From the NCBI GenBank assembly GCA_025526915.1, contig JAHLKH010000258.1:1-29805 (forward strand): DNA of 29,805 bases. Direction: 5' to 3'. The DNA is from Entophlyctis helioformis. Its lineage: Eukaryota; Chytridiomycota; Chytridiomycetes; Chytridiales; Chytriomycetaceae. The notes beneath the pieces are model-generated. The model had not been told where the DNA came from. It saw nothing but the letters and a program-made list of their open reading frames with translations, and made no database searches. The position numbers and the translations under genes were made by a program. This document shows, piece by piece, positions 19,901 to 29,229 of the stretch. The stretch's first letter is position 1, and each line of letters begins with the position of its first letter.

Positions 19901-21400
19901 GGTTGCGACGGTGTAGAAAGACTCGGGTGCACCGACTCCCGACAGCTTGTCAAAGAAGTACGTTGTCTCGTTGGACGTGGCGCCGATCATGACGTTCAAG
20001 CCAGCCATAATGGCGCTGTTCTCGAGCATGTCAATGGGGTGTTGAGGGATGAGACTGCCGTCGTCTGAGATGCCACAAGCAGATGGTGGATCGTTGAGAG
20101 CGAGTGCGAGTGTGAGTGCGAGATTGTGGGGCATGAGCATGGGTACAAACGGCAATGCCGCTCAGGCACTCACAGACAGGCGCAAGGGATCTGTCGAGCG
20201 TCTGCGTCTTGGATCTGTCCGTGTCAATGGCATCGACAGCATCGAGCAGCTCGCGCGACGACTTGGACGCCATGCACGCTGCAACAGCCGCGCCATCGGC
20301 AGCGCCACCAGACACACATCCAGCACGCGCGGCGATCTTGAGCACTCTGGCCAAGGCAAGCTGCGGGGGACGCAGCGCAACATCGGGCGGCGACATGAGA
20401 ATGAGGTTGCGGAAGCGTGCCTTTGTGGCGGGATCGGCCATGTGGATGATGGCCGACATGGCGCCGGCCGACTGGCCAGCAAGCGTCATCCGCGCAGGGT
20501 CGCCGCCGAACGCGCGGATGTTGGCGCTGATCCACTCGATGGCCATGCGCTGGTCGAGGATGCCGAGGTTGGGCGATGTGCGCGATGTGGGCGACGCAGG
20601 GGCTGGCAAAAAGGCGGTGGTGCCTGGGAAGCCAAAGATGCCAAGACGGTAGTTGAACGTCACGACGACCGCCTGGATGGCCGCAGACAGCTCGTTGGCG
20701 CGCATGTCGGCGACATCTGCGCCTCCCTGTTGGTTGCCGTTGGCGCCGTTGCAAGTACCGGATGGCGCACAGGTCAGCAATCCAGTCGATGTTGGACGGT
20801 ATTTGTGGCAGTGACATGACGTTGCGCAGACTGACCTGCTCAAACGAGCCGCCGTGGATGAACACAAACACAGGCAGCGGCTGAGAGGCAGCAGCCAGCT
20901 GCGAGGCGTTGCGGAAGGGCGTCCACACACTGAGCGACAGGCAGTCCTCGTCAATGTCCCGAGGGCACGACACTCGGCGGCAGATCTGGGGACAGCTGGG
21001 GCGTGGAGCAAGCGCAAGATACGGCGCAGAGAATGCGGCGACAGGCGACGGTGGCGACCAGCGAGGCGCTTGCGCAAAGGGGATGCCGACAAACGAGAAG
21101 CCGTTGGAAAGAGTGCGGCCGCCGGTGATTCTGCAGGCGCAGTGGGGCAGGGGCGAGCATGGCGAGTGGGTGAGCAAGGCGGCGGCTGGAGGCGTCAACG
21201 ATCGAGGGGCGATGGTGCACATACTGGCCGGCCGTGCTGGCGATGGTGACCGTCTCGACGGGAGGGGCTGCACTGGCAACGCCAAACAGGCACAGCAACA
21301 GACACACAGCAACAGCGACGCTGGGCTGCAGACGCAGCGCACCGCGGCGGCACAGGCGGCGGTTGACGTCTGGTGGCGTACTGCCTTGAACGGAGGGCAT
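16442..21400 (-). CDS. Carboxylesterase-ABCG half-transporter fusion protein
   Basis: Seven exons in phase: 21400-21225, 21130-20836, 20726-20174, 20064-18773, 18663-18294, 18212-17265 and 17163-16442, giving 1451 aa. Residues 1-44 are a signal peptide with a VAVAVCLLLCLFGVASA core. Residues about 50-570 are a type-B carboxylesterase: FVGIPFAQAP, EDCLSLSVW, FIHGGSF, the nucleophile elbow GQSAG with Ser243, the acid Glu374 in ATSNET, and His491 in ACHTTDLFFL, so the triad is present. A Ser-rich linker and a membrane helix (about 642-664) follow. The ABCG nucleotide-binding domain comes next: Walker A GPSGAGKT 760-767, Q-loop Gln810, signature ISGGQ 872-876, Walker B VLILDEP 892-898, switch His929. 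The ABC2 membrane domain fills about 1170-1451. The expected topology puts the esterase outside or in the lumen and the ATPase in the cytosol. Substrates are unknown. Confidence 0.9.
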
Positions 21401-21702
21401 GGTTGTCGCTTGGGAGAAGAAAATCCAGCAGGCAGTGCAAAGAAGGGCAGTGCACGGCATGTGCACGGCCACAGTTGCGTGATTTCCGAGATCCGCTTTG
21501 TCTGGGGCGATGCAGTGGCGACAATGCCCACTGCTGCTGCTGCTGCTGCTCCTGCTGCTGCTGCTGCTGCTGGTCTGGCTCAGTGGACACACACAAACAG
21601 ACACGGCAAACGGATGGTCAAAGAATGATGTACTTTGCTATAATCAGGAACGAATGGTATGCACAGGGATAGGTGGATCGACAGGGCAATGCAGAGAGCG
21701 TG
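21401..21702. other. Intergenic region with CTG tract
   Basis: This 302-bp gap lies upstream of the esterase-ABCG start (21400) and downstream of the MFS stop (21703), both on the minus strand. It contains an interrupted CTG repeat at 21531-21572, about 130 bp before the start codon. The frame with the esterase ATG is open further upstream (in-frame ATGs at 21457 and 21604), so a longer N-terminus cannot be excluded. No other gene is seen. Confidence 0.55.
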
Positions 21703-24004
21703 CTACTGGCGCCGCTCGTCGTCGCCACTCGACACGCTGTGGTACTCTGAGCCGTGGCTGTTGCGCACAGACGCCGCTTCGGATACACTTGCAGACGATG
21801 CGCCGCCAGACTCGTCGTCAGGCAGCGGCACGTATCCGCCAACCTCGTCGACGCGGGTGAACAAGAGACCCGAGGCGGCGCAGCAGTAGATCACGGCCGA
21901 GACAATCAGGAACAGGTTGGACATGGACGTGCCGACGGTCGCCGCCCAGATGTTGGGGAACACAATGCCAAAAATGAGCGACACAATCTGCTCGAGGAAC
22001 TGCACCGACGAGAACAGCTGGCCCTGCGACTGCTCCGGCACAGAGCGCGACAGCAGGCTGCGGATGTTGGGCGACGCAAGCGAGGCAAACCCGTCCACGC
22101 CTGCAATCGCAAAGATCATCCACGACTCCCATGCCAGAGCGAGCGCGAGCGTGGCAACAGCGCCAACACACAGACACGCCTGCACAAGACGCAGCTCGAA
22201 CCGGATCTTGCCGTCGGGACTCGCCTGCATCAGTTTGAACGCACGGCCGAGCAGCGGGAACGTCACCAGCATGTGCAGGATGCGCGACATGGACCCCGTG
22301 AGCATATACTTGCCCTCGATGTATGCGTCCCAGCCAAAGCGGTATGCGGCGTAGTTGAAAAAGTTCATGCGGCCAGAGAGCGACGCCACCGTGCAGCAGA
22401 CCACGACGACGAGGATCACAAAGGTGCGGTTGCTTGCAACGTGGAACACGCGCGCCATCCCCGAGAACACTGTGTGGATCTCGTTGGATGCAATCTGCCA
22501 CGGCGACTTGCTGGATGCCGGTGCAGAGGCAGAGGCAGACGGCTCGCCCGTTGACGGGTTGCGCAGGCCGACGTTGCTCCTGTTGAGTGCGGCTCTGGAC
22601 CGCGACCGGTCGGCGCGTGCCTTGGTCTTTGCCGGCAGCGACTCTGGCAGGATGAAGACCGAGTAAAGCAGAGTGACGATCTCGAGGGCGATGGAGATGG
22701 CAAAGACGTAGTCGACCGACGGCGAGATCTGTCAGGCGTGGTTGGTGGACCGGTGGTGTGTGAGTGGGATGTGGCGGCAGGCCAGGCAGGGCAGGCAGGC
22801 CAGGCAGGCAGGCACGCACCCCGTGTGAACACGCCGCCGAGGAACGGGCCGAGAGCAAAGGCGAGGAAGATGAACGCCTCTGCAAACACAAACGTGCGGC
22901 TGCGGCTCTCAGCATCGGTCGTGTCGGCAAAGTATGACAGCGCGGCCGTCATGATGACCGACCACGAGCCCATGAGGCCCTGGATGAGGTGCACGACAAT
23001 GAGGGCCCACAGACCCAGGCCCAGGTTGGACACGGACAGGATCGACACAAAGTTGAGGGCCGAGCCGATGATGGGCATGATGATGATGAACTTGCGGCCC
23101 CACGAGTCCGAGAGAGCGCCAAAGCACGGGCCGGCAATGAGCGCCGGCGTGCTTGTGCACAGCGACAGCACCATGGACCAGCGCGCGGCGAGTGCCTGTC
23201 AACGTGTCAACGTGTCAGCGATGCGGCGGTGTCAGCGAGTGCGGCTGTTCAGGGCTGTCCTGGCAGGGGCTGTCCAGTGGCAGCGTGCGATGCCAGCCAG
23301 CCAGCAGACGGGCACCAGATCCACGTCCGCATCTCCGACTCGCACTCCGCCCGCTGCCATGGGCAGTGCTTGGGCGGGAGCGGGGAATCAAACGCTCGCA
23401 CAGGCAGCTGGCAGCCAACAAGGGCAAGCGACAAGGGCAAGGGCATGGACATGGGCCGCACCTGGACGGCCGCATTGGCCGAGCACGTGGGCCAGTCGGC
23501 GTCCGAGAACACGGCGGGCGTGTGGAAGAGGCCCGGCAGGAACGCCGACGTGGGCGGCGCTGTTTCGACGGGCAGGTCGAGCCATTGGCCGGCAGCGGGC
23601 AGCAGCTGCTGGTGCTGCTGCGGGAAGCGCCGGCACAGGTACAGGATCATCCACTGCTGCAGCGGCACGATGGCCAGGCTGACGGCAAACACGTGCAGGA
23701 ACAGCGGCACGCAGGCGTGGTACGGCGACGGGCGGCGGGCCTTGGCCGCGTGTGCGTCGTCGTCGTTGTTGTTGTCGTCGTTGCCGTCGCCGTTCAAGGC
23801 AGGCGGCGGCCCAATGTCGCTGGCCGAGCGGGGAAAGCGATTGGACGGCGACGGCGGCACGGGCCTGTGCACCAGCGGCGTGTGCTCGGTGGGAGCAGGC
23901 GCAGGCGCAGGCGCAGACACAGGCATGGCAGCTGCTGTTGGTGTCGCAGTCGTCGCAGTCGCAGTCGCAGTTGCAGCCAAGAGTCCGGGCGTCGGCATCG
24001 GCAT
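21703..24004 (-). CDS. Major facilitator superfamily transporter (SLC46/HIAT1-like)
   Basis: A 12-helix MFS carrier of about 648 aa. Exon 1 is 24004-23462, exon 2 is 23195 to 22818 (or 22833), exon 3 is 22728-21703. The N-terminus is a long cytosolic Ala/Pro/Asp-rich stretch. The first helix is VPLFLHVFAVSLAIVPL, followed by a long loop, then the family A-motif GALSDSWGRKF and an ESRSRTFVFAEAF block typical of SLC46-like carriers. The GPFLGG motif closes helix 5. A charged central loop (PAKTKARADRSRSR) separates the halves. The C-terminus is acidic and Ser-rich. The exon 2/3 junction has no in-frame GT-AG option that keeps the VFTRG residues; a GC-AG donor after 22818 does. The substrate is unknown. 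The start lies only 50 bp from the divergent ankyrin gene. Confidence 0.85.
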
Positions 24005-24054
24005 CGGCGGATTCGTGCTTTGCGGGCAAGCAGAAAGCCAAAACCAGCGCCGCC

Positions 24055-25455
24055 ATGGGCCGCGCGACGCCTCGCAGCCGCTGGGATGCGCTGCCGCTCG
24101 AGCTGCGGCGCCAGACGCTCGCGCACGCCGGCCTGCTGACCCGCTTCCTGTGCGGCCTGTGGGCGCCGGCATCGCCCGCGGCCGTCGGCGCGCTGTGGGC
24201 CGAGGCGCTGCTGCTCGACTGGGCCGGCGACCTGCACGCGCTGCCCGACGTCGACCTGTGCCGATCCGTGGCCGCCTGCGACGTCTTCGATGGCAGCGGC
24301 GCCTTTGACGGCAGCGACGGCAGCAACACAAGCAACACAAGCAACGCAGCGCACGGCCGCTGCTCGCCCCTCATGCTCGGCGTGCGCTCGCGCTCCATGT
24401 TCCATCGGCTGTGCGCTCGCTTCCCGCTGCAGTCCGACACTCACCCTGCGCAGCTGTTTGCGCTGACCGACTGGATCGCCTCGCAGTGCGTCGCCGGCAA
24501 CACCGCTGCTGTCGCCCATCTGGCTGTGCACCACCACACGCCGCCGCTGCCCGACATGCGCCGCCGGCTGCTCAACATTGCGATGCGCCACTGCTGGATC
24601 GACCTGCTGGATCTGCGGACGGCGCCGGCGCTGGTCGCATATGCCATTGCGTGCGGCCACGCCGAGCTGCTGCGGCAGCTGACGAGCGAGCGCAGGCTGG
24701 TGGATCTGCGCAGCGTGCAGTGGGTGCCGTTCATCGCCAGCACAGACGCACAGCCTGGTGCCGTGAGCAGCAGCAGCAGCAGCAGCAGCATCAGCAGCAA
24801 CAGCAGCAACACCAACACCACGATCAGCCTGCATCGGCCAATGGACCTTGCAGCGTCACTCGGTCATGTCGGCGTGCTCGCTGTTCTTCACGAGGCAGGC
24901 AGCACAGCCTGCTCGTCGCATGCCATGGACTACGCATCGCTGCACGGCCGTCTGGATGTGGTGCAGTGGCTACATGCGCACCGCAGCGAGGGATGCACCA
25001 CCAATGCCATGGACCATGCAGCGTCGCGTGGACACTTGGACGTGGTGCAGTGGCTGCACGCCAACCGGACCGAGGGATGCACGCAGCGAGCCATGAACGT
25101 GGCAGCAAGCAGCGGACACCTTGCTGTTGTGCAGTGGCTGCACACTCATCGCACCGAAGGCTGCACCACGGCAGCAGTCAACTGGGCAGCCAAGAACGGA
25201 CACGTGGATGTTGTGCAGTTCCTGCTGGCGCATCGCAGCGAGGGGTTCACGCTGGCTGCGATCGAAGGAGCAGGCTCAGCAGCAACAAGAACAGCAACAG
25301 CAGCAGCAACCAAGAGCAAGCAGCACGATCGCCTCGTTGCGCAGTTGGTGCAGAGCCTTGTGGGCACTCTGAGCGACGAGCAGCGAGCAGAGATGCTGCA
25401 GGATGCAATGGACAGCGGCAGTGTGGTTGCACAGCAGCGACTGGAGAGTGCCTGA
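24055..25455 (+). CDS. F-box-like / ankyrin-repeat protein
   Basis: A single-exon gene of 466 aa. The N-terminus (WDALPLELRRQTLAHAG) resembles a degenerate F-box, which would link the protein to SCF ubiquitin ligases; this is inference. After a serine/asparagine low-complexity run (about 238-255), residues 263-395 hold five ankyrin-type repeats of about 33 residues, with near-identical units carrying GHLDVVQWLHANRTEGCT. This repeat style occurs in very large gene families in oomycetes, zoosporic fungi, amoebae and giant viruses. The C-terminus is a helical segment with no recognised domain. The target is unknown. Confidence 0.85.
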   Translation: MGRATPRSRWDALPLELRRQTLAHAGLLTRFLCGLWAPASPAAVGALWAEALLLDWAGDLHALPDVDLCRSVAACDVFDGSGAFDGSDGSNTSNTSNAAHGRCSPLMLGVRSRSMFHRLCARFPLQSDTHPAQLFALTDWIASQCVAGNTAAVAHLAVHHHTPPLPDMRRRLLNIAMRHCWIDLLDLRTAPALVAYAIACGHAELLRQLTSERRLVDLRSVQWVPFIASTDAQPGAVSSSSSSSSISSNSSNTNTTISLHRPMDLAASLGHVGVLAVLHEAGSTACSSHAMDYASLHGRLDVVQWLHAHRSEGCTTNAMDHAASRGHLDVVQWLHANRTEGCTQRAMNVAASSGHLAVVQWLHTHRTEGCTTAAVNWAAKNGHVDVVQFLLAHRSEGFTLAAIEGAGSAATRTATAAATKSKQHDRLVAQLVQSLVGTLSDEQRAEMLQDAMDSGSVVAQQRLESA

Positions 25456-25571
25456 GTGCGTGGAATGAATGGCCAGATGCGGCCGAAACCTTTCTTGTTG
25501 TTTGTCATCGTGTGCACTGCCACGCAGCCACAGCGGCACGTGGCTGGCTTGAACTTTCTCTCACAAACGCA

Positions 25572-26035
25572 ATGACTGAAGCGGCACCAGCACAGCAGCA
25601 AGACCAGCAGCCAGCGGCACAGGTCCCCGCAGCCAGCGGTGCGGCAACCACTGGACAGCCACAAGCGCAGATGCCGATGCAATCCGCTGCGCAGCCGCAG
25701 ATGGCCTACACTGTGCAGCCGCCGATGGTGTTCACAAAGCCGGCAGTCGGCGGCACCAGCGGCGTGGTGGTGGTGTGTCCCAACTGCCACAACACCGTGT
25801 CGACGACGGTGGACATCAGCCCGAGCCTGCTCACATACATTGTCGCAGGCGTCACCTTTGTCGTGTGCTGCCCGCTGTCGTGGGTGCCGTTCTTCATCGA
25901 CGACCTCAAGGTGTGTTGCCGCTGTGCTCGGCCGCTGGCTTGGCTGGCTTGGCTGGCTTGGACTGACAGGTGCTGCTTGGACAGGATGCGACGCACTCGT
26001 GCCCGGTGTGCAGGATCACTCTGGGCAGCAGCTAG
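25572..26035 (+). CDS. LITAF-domain membrane-associated protein
   Basis: LITAF-like proteins sit on the cytosolic face of late endosomes and lysosomes. Two exons, 25572-25910 and 25985-26035, give 129 aa, with a Gln/Pro/Ala-rich N-terminus. The zinc-ribbon halves are CPNC (exon 1) and CPVC in DATHSCPVCRITLG (exon 2). Between them lies the amphipathic hydrophobic segment LLTYIVAGVTFVVCCPLSWV that inserts into the membrane. Splicing AAG|GTGTGT to GGACAG|GAT is needed to bring the second CxxC into frame, which strongly supports the model. The 74-nt intron contains tandem TGGCT units. Confidence 0.9.
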
Positions 26036-26137
26036 GCTGCCAGGCAGGCTGCCAGACAGACAGACAACCAGACAGACATCCCAATAGCATCCATCTGTAC
26101 CACCAACGTCCGCTTCATTCCCTTGTCAGCCAGGCAG
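26036..26137. repeat. Short intergenic gap with CAGA/CAGT repeats
   Basis: A convergent gap between the LITAF gene and the Brp/Blh-like gene, containing a CAGACAGA run at 26055-26078 and a CAGTCAGG run that extends into the stop codon of the latter. Confidence 0.55.
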
Positions 26138-27587
26138 TCAGGCAGTCAGCCAGTCAGCCTGCGAGTCTGCAACGTCAATGCCCGAGTCGCTGTGGTGCAC
26201 AGGCGGCGGCGGCATCGGCAGCGAGTGCTTGGCAGCCACGACCCACACATGCGGCCCTGTGAGCACCGAGACGGCCATGACAAACACGGCCCACAGCCGC
26301 ACACTTGTATCCACCTGCTGCGATCCGGTCGCTGCTGTCTCTACTGTCTCTACGGTCGATCTGGTGGCACTTGCGGCGTCGTTGTGCAGCAATGGAAACA
26401 CGGCATAGAAGCCTGCCATGGACAGAATGGCCACGGCCGTGTAGGGCACAGCAGCCCTGTAGCACCGCGCAAAGTCGCCGAGTGTCACTCTGTCTTGGTG
26501 TGCTGCAATGGCATCGATGGCATCCTTCTCGTTGTTGCCGCTGTTGCTGCCAGTGCCGTCCAAGGATGCCACAGATGTGCCAAACATCGGATGGCTGCCA
26601 GCCTTGAGAAACGCAATGTCGGCCGCCATGGATCCCAGCGAGTGCCACAGCCCAAAGTACACGGCAAACCCCATCAGCGGATCTGTCAGCCGGAACACGG
26701 CCACATAGAGGAGAGCGCGGCACATCTCGCACATCCACAGCCGTGCTGACGGCGCACTGACCGTGGACGCTGCTGGAAACCGCGCGTGAGAGTCGTGTCT
26801 GCCAGCAACCGACCGCGTCTTGTGTGGCTGCAGCCAGATGCAGATGCCAGCGACGGATGGAGCACCGCAAGCGCAGACAGAACCGCCACGTGCTGCGTGA
26901 CAATGGCTGGATACAGCCACGGGTGCGAGGCGTGGCAGTCATGGCCGACCAACTCTGTGAGGATGGGCACGGAAATGGACGGATCGGATGCCATGGTGAG
27001 ACCGACAAGCAAGATGCCGCGCGACGCAAACACGGCTGGAGCCACAGCCGGCGGATATGCAGCGGCAAAGTCGATGGTATCCAGATCCGACTGCAGCACG
27101 AGGGATGTGAGTGGCGAGTGGCGAGTGGTGAGTGGCGAGTGCTTGCAGCCACAGGGCACGGCAGGCGGCAAGCACCCACCTCGCCGAAATGGAATGCCGA
27201 CACGGCCAGAAAGGCAGCGAGCGTGAGAGACGGCGCAATGGTCCAGCTGAGTGACCATGCAGCCATGATGAGCAGATACGTGGCGTACAGCGCTGCCATG
27301 CTTGGCATGCATGCCAGCCACGATCCCGTTGGCGTGTGGTGTCTGGCGGCTGTTGTGCTGCGATGCTGCAGCAGTGCGTCATGGCTGCGATCAGAGCGGC
27401 TCGTGCGATGGCGGATGTGCTGCAGATGCTCGTGCATGACATGGTCGAATGCGCCGTGTGGGATGCCGAGTGCCAGCACGAGCAGCAGCATGATGGGCGT
27501 CCTGAGCATGGCGTACACTGCTGGCGGTGCTGCACAGGCGACCGCTGTGATGGCGATGGTTGCAGCGATCTGCAACCGCCGCACCAT
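26138..27587 (-). CDS. Brp/Blh-family beta-carotene 15,15'-dioxygenase homologue
   Basis: Brp/Blh proteins are polytopic membrane enzymes that cleave beta-carotene to retinal. Exon 1 is 27587-27180 (136 codons), exon 2 starts at 27090, and the last exon ends at 26138; total about 380 aa. The hallmark metal-site segments are seen in order: LGIPHGAFDHVM (His44, Asp48, His49), SAFHFGE joined by splicing to SDLD (His133), YFGLWHSLG, and LTGPHVW near the C-terminus, each within or beside hydrophobic helices. Frame changes between about 26860 and 26750, so a small intron is needed; candidates are about 41 nt (GTCGGT..TTCCAG) or about 38-62 nt ending CTGCAG, and I cannot choose. Identification rests on motif order; no opsin or carotenoid gene lies in the window. 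Confidence 0.75.
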
Positions 27588-27644
27588 GTCTGGCTGGCCG
27601 AGTCTGGCTGAGTTTGGCTGAGTTTGCGCACAGATCGGCAGGCG
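27588..27644. promoter_or_regulatory. Very short divergent promoter
   Basis: Only 57 bp separate the start of the Brp/Blh-like gene (-) from the ATG chosen for the membrane protein gene (+). It contains three GAGT(T/C)TGGCT-like units (27599-27625). The + strand start may lie further downstream, which would widen the promoter. Confidence 0.35.
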
Positions 27645-28916
27645 ATGGTCGTTGTTGTGCACCAAGACATTGCGTCGCTGCGTCTGCGAGTCGGGACGCG
27701 GGCGCTGTCGCATTCCAAAGCCACGGACGCTGGCAGTAGCAGCAGTGGCAGCAGTGGCAGCAGTGGCAGTGGCACACAGCCGCCCCTCGAGCCGGCCGCC
27801 ACGCCAACGCTGCCAGCCGAAGCAGCTGCCGCCACGCATCAACGGCTGCATCGACGCCTCCCACAGCATCCACAGCATCCACAGCCGCATGGAGCAGCAG
27901 CCGAAGCAGCAGCAGCAGCAGCAGCGCCGCTGCCAACGTCCCACTCGGCGATTCCCATGCAGGCACCTGCTGCCCGCCTGTCCGACTCTGGCTCGCAGTC
28001 GCTGCTTTCCTGGCCGCCATCCTCGACAGCAACAGCAACACCGACACAAAGCGCCACGTTGCTCTTGTCAACGGCATCAGCAAGCCCAACGCCGACATCC
28101 TCCCCGCCTGCGCTGCCGCCTGGAGCAGCGACTTCAACCAGCCCGTCGCTGTTCCTCCTTGCGCCTGCGTTGCTGGTCTTTCTCGGCGGGGCCGGCCTTG
28201 CCTGTCTGCGGTATCTGCCGTATCTGTCGTGGTGCCTGTTCCGGCCAAAGGTCACAAGAGAGGACTCGGTCGAGGTGGCTTACGACAACGACCGAGACTC
28301 GCTGCGAGTGCCGCCAGGTGCGGCTGGCTCTCGCCGTGCCAGCGTCATGACCGTCGCCAGCATCGGGTCCATGAGCCGGCGATCGCTGCAGCCGAGCACC
28401 ATGGCAGCAGCCGGTGCAGTTGGACTGGGAGCGTCCACAGCAGCAGCAGCAGCAGCAGATGGACGTGATGGCGACGAGCAGCCTCGCCGCTCGACCGACT
28501 CTGCCGCCACTGCGCCGTCACGGCCACGATCGCCCGTCCTGCGCTTCCACGACAGCGACCCTGCGCCACGCCGAACCAGCCTCGACACGATCCGCTCCAA
28601 CCCAGACGCCATCACGCCAGCCCCGCTCCACTCGCATCTGGCCGCAGTCGATGCCGCCAACGCAGCCGCCAGTCGCGAGTCCAGACGAGCATCGTTCACG
28701 CCGTCGTTCAGATCCGGACGTGCGCGGTCGTCGTCTGTCGTGCAGTTTCCTCTGGACCAGCCCGTGGTGGTGCAGCCCGACCGCTGGCGGGGCCGAGTGG
28801 AGCGGCCTGCATCCACCGACCTTCCTGCTCTGGAGAGCACGGCGACCATCACGGTTGGACAGCCGCCGTCATACGACCTGTCTGCGCTTGATGCACATAC
28901 CACCAGCAGACTCTGA
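27645..28916 (+). CDS. Single-pass membrane protein with PPxY-containing tail
   Basis: I do not recognise a family. The open frame gives 423 aa from the first ATG. Residues 25-165 are Ser/Thr/Pro/Ala-rich and could be a glycosylated mucin-like ectodomain. A hydrophobic helix (about 168-195, FLLAPALLVFLGG onward) is followed by a basic, Ser/Arg-rich cytosolic tail with several RRxS sites that basophilic kinases could use. A PPSY motif at 407-410 is a ligand for WW domains of Nedd4/Rsp5-type ubiquitin ligases. No clear signal peptide is seen, so the true start or an upstream exon may be missing. Composition is biased throughout, which lowers confidence in the N-terminal half. Confidence 0.6.
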   Translation: MVVVVHQDIASLRLRVGTRALSHSKATDAGSSSSGSSGSSGSGTQPPLEPAATPTLPAEAAAATHQRLHRRLPQHPQHPQPHGAAAEAAAAAAAPLPTSHSAIPMQAPAARLSDSGSQSLLSWPPSSTATATPTQSATLLLSTASASPTPTSSPPALPPGAATSTSPSLFLLAPALLVFLGGAGLACLRYLPYLSWCLFRPKVTREDSVEVAYDNDRDSLRVPPGAAGSRRASVMTVASIGSMSRRSLQPSTMAAAGAVGLGASTAAAAAADGRDGDEQPRRSTDSAATAPSRPRSPVLRFHDSDPAPRRTSLDTIRSNPDAITPAPLHSHLAAVDAANAAASRESRRASFTPSFRSGRARSSSVVQFPLDQPVVVQPDRWRGRVERPASTDLPALESTATITVGQPPSYDLSALDAHTTSRL

Positions 28917-29229
28917 GGCACTACTGGCTGGCGTCTGTTGCCCACCCTCTGTTGTCCACCCCCTTTGTCCCAATACAGTACAGTACACGTTGAGCATCTG
29001 CTGTGCATGGATGCATGCATGGTGGCGATGAGAGTGTCGCACACTGCGAGAAGGAGAGGGAGAAGCAGGCAAGTCTAAAAGGCATGTTTATGAAGCAGAT
29101 ACGGAGCAGATACGCAGCAGATACGGGAGCAGACTAGATGCAGATGGGCACGACTCGAGAAGGGAGTGGCGCCGGAAAGAAGAGACACGGGAAACAGAAC
29201 CAGAAGCAGAGCCAGGTGGAGTCACAGGA
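28917..29229. other. Intergenic region, no gene seen
   Basis: A 313-bp convergent gap between the PPxY membrane protein gene (+) and the DUF3455 gene (-). It contains short direct repeats (ATACAGTACAGTACA near 28972, GCAGATACG copies at 29095-29125) but no open frame of note. Confidence 0.55.

Noticed and set aside
18773..20064. Esterase and ABC transporter as two separate genes
   Set aside because: The exon is open for 430 codons, with esterase motifs at one end and Walker A at the other, and there is no stop, start context or splice-site pair between them that would separate the genes.
27391..28248. 285-codon minus-strand frame with a leucine run
   Set aside because: Antisense to the Ala/Ser-rich repeats of the membrane protein gene and overlapping exon 1 of the Brp/Blh-like gene in another frame.
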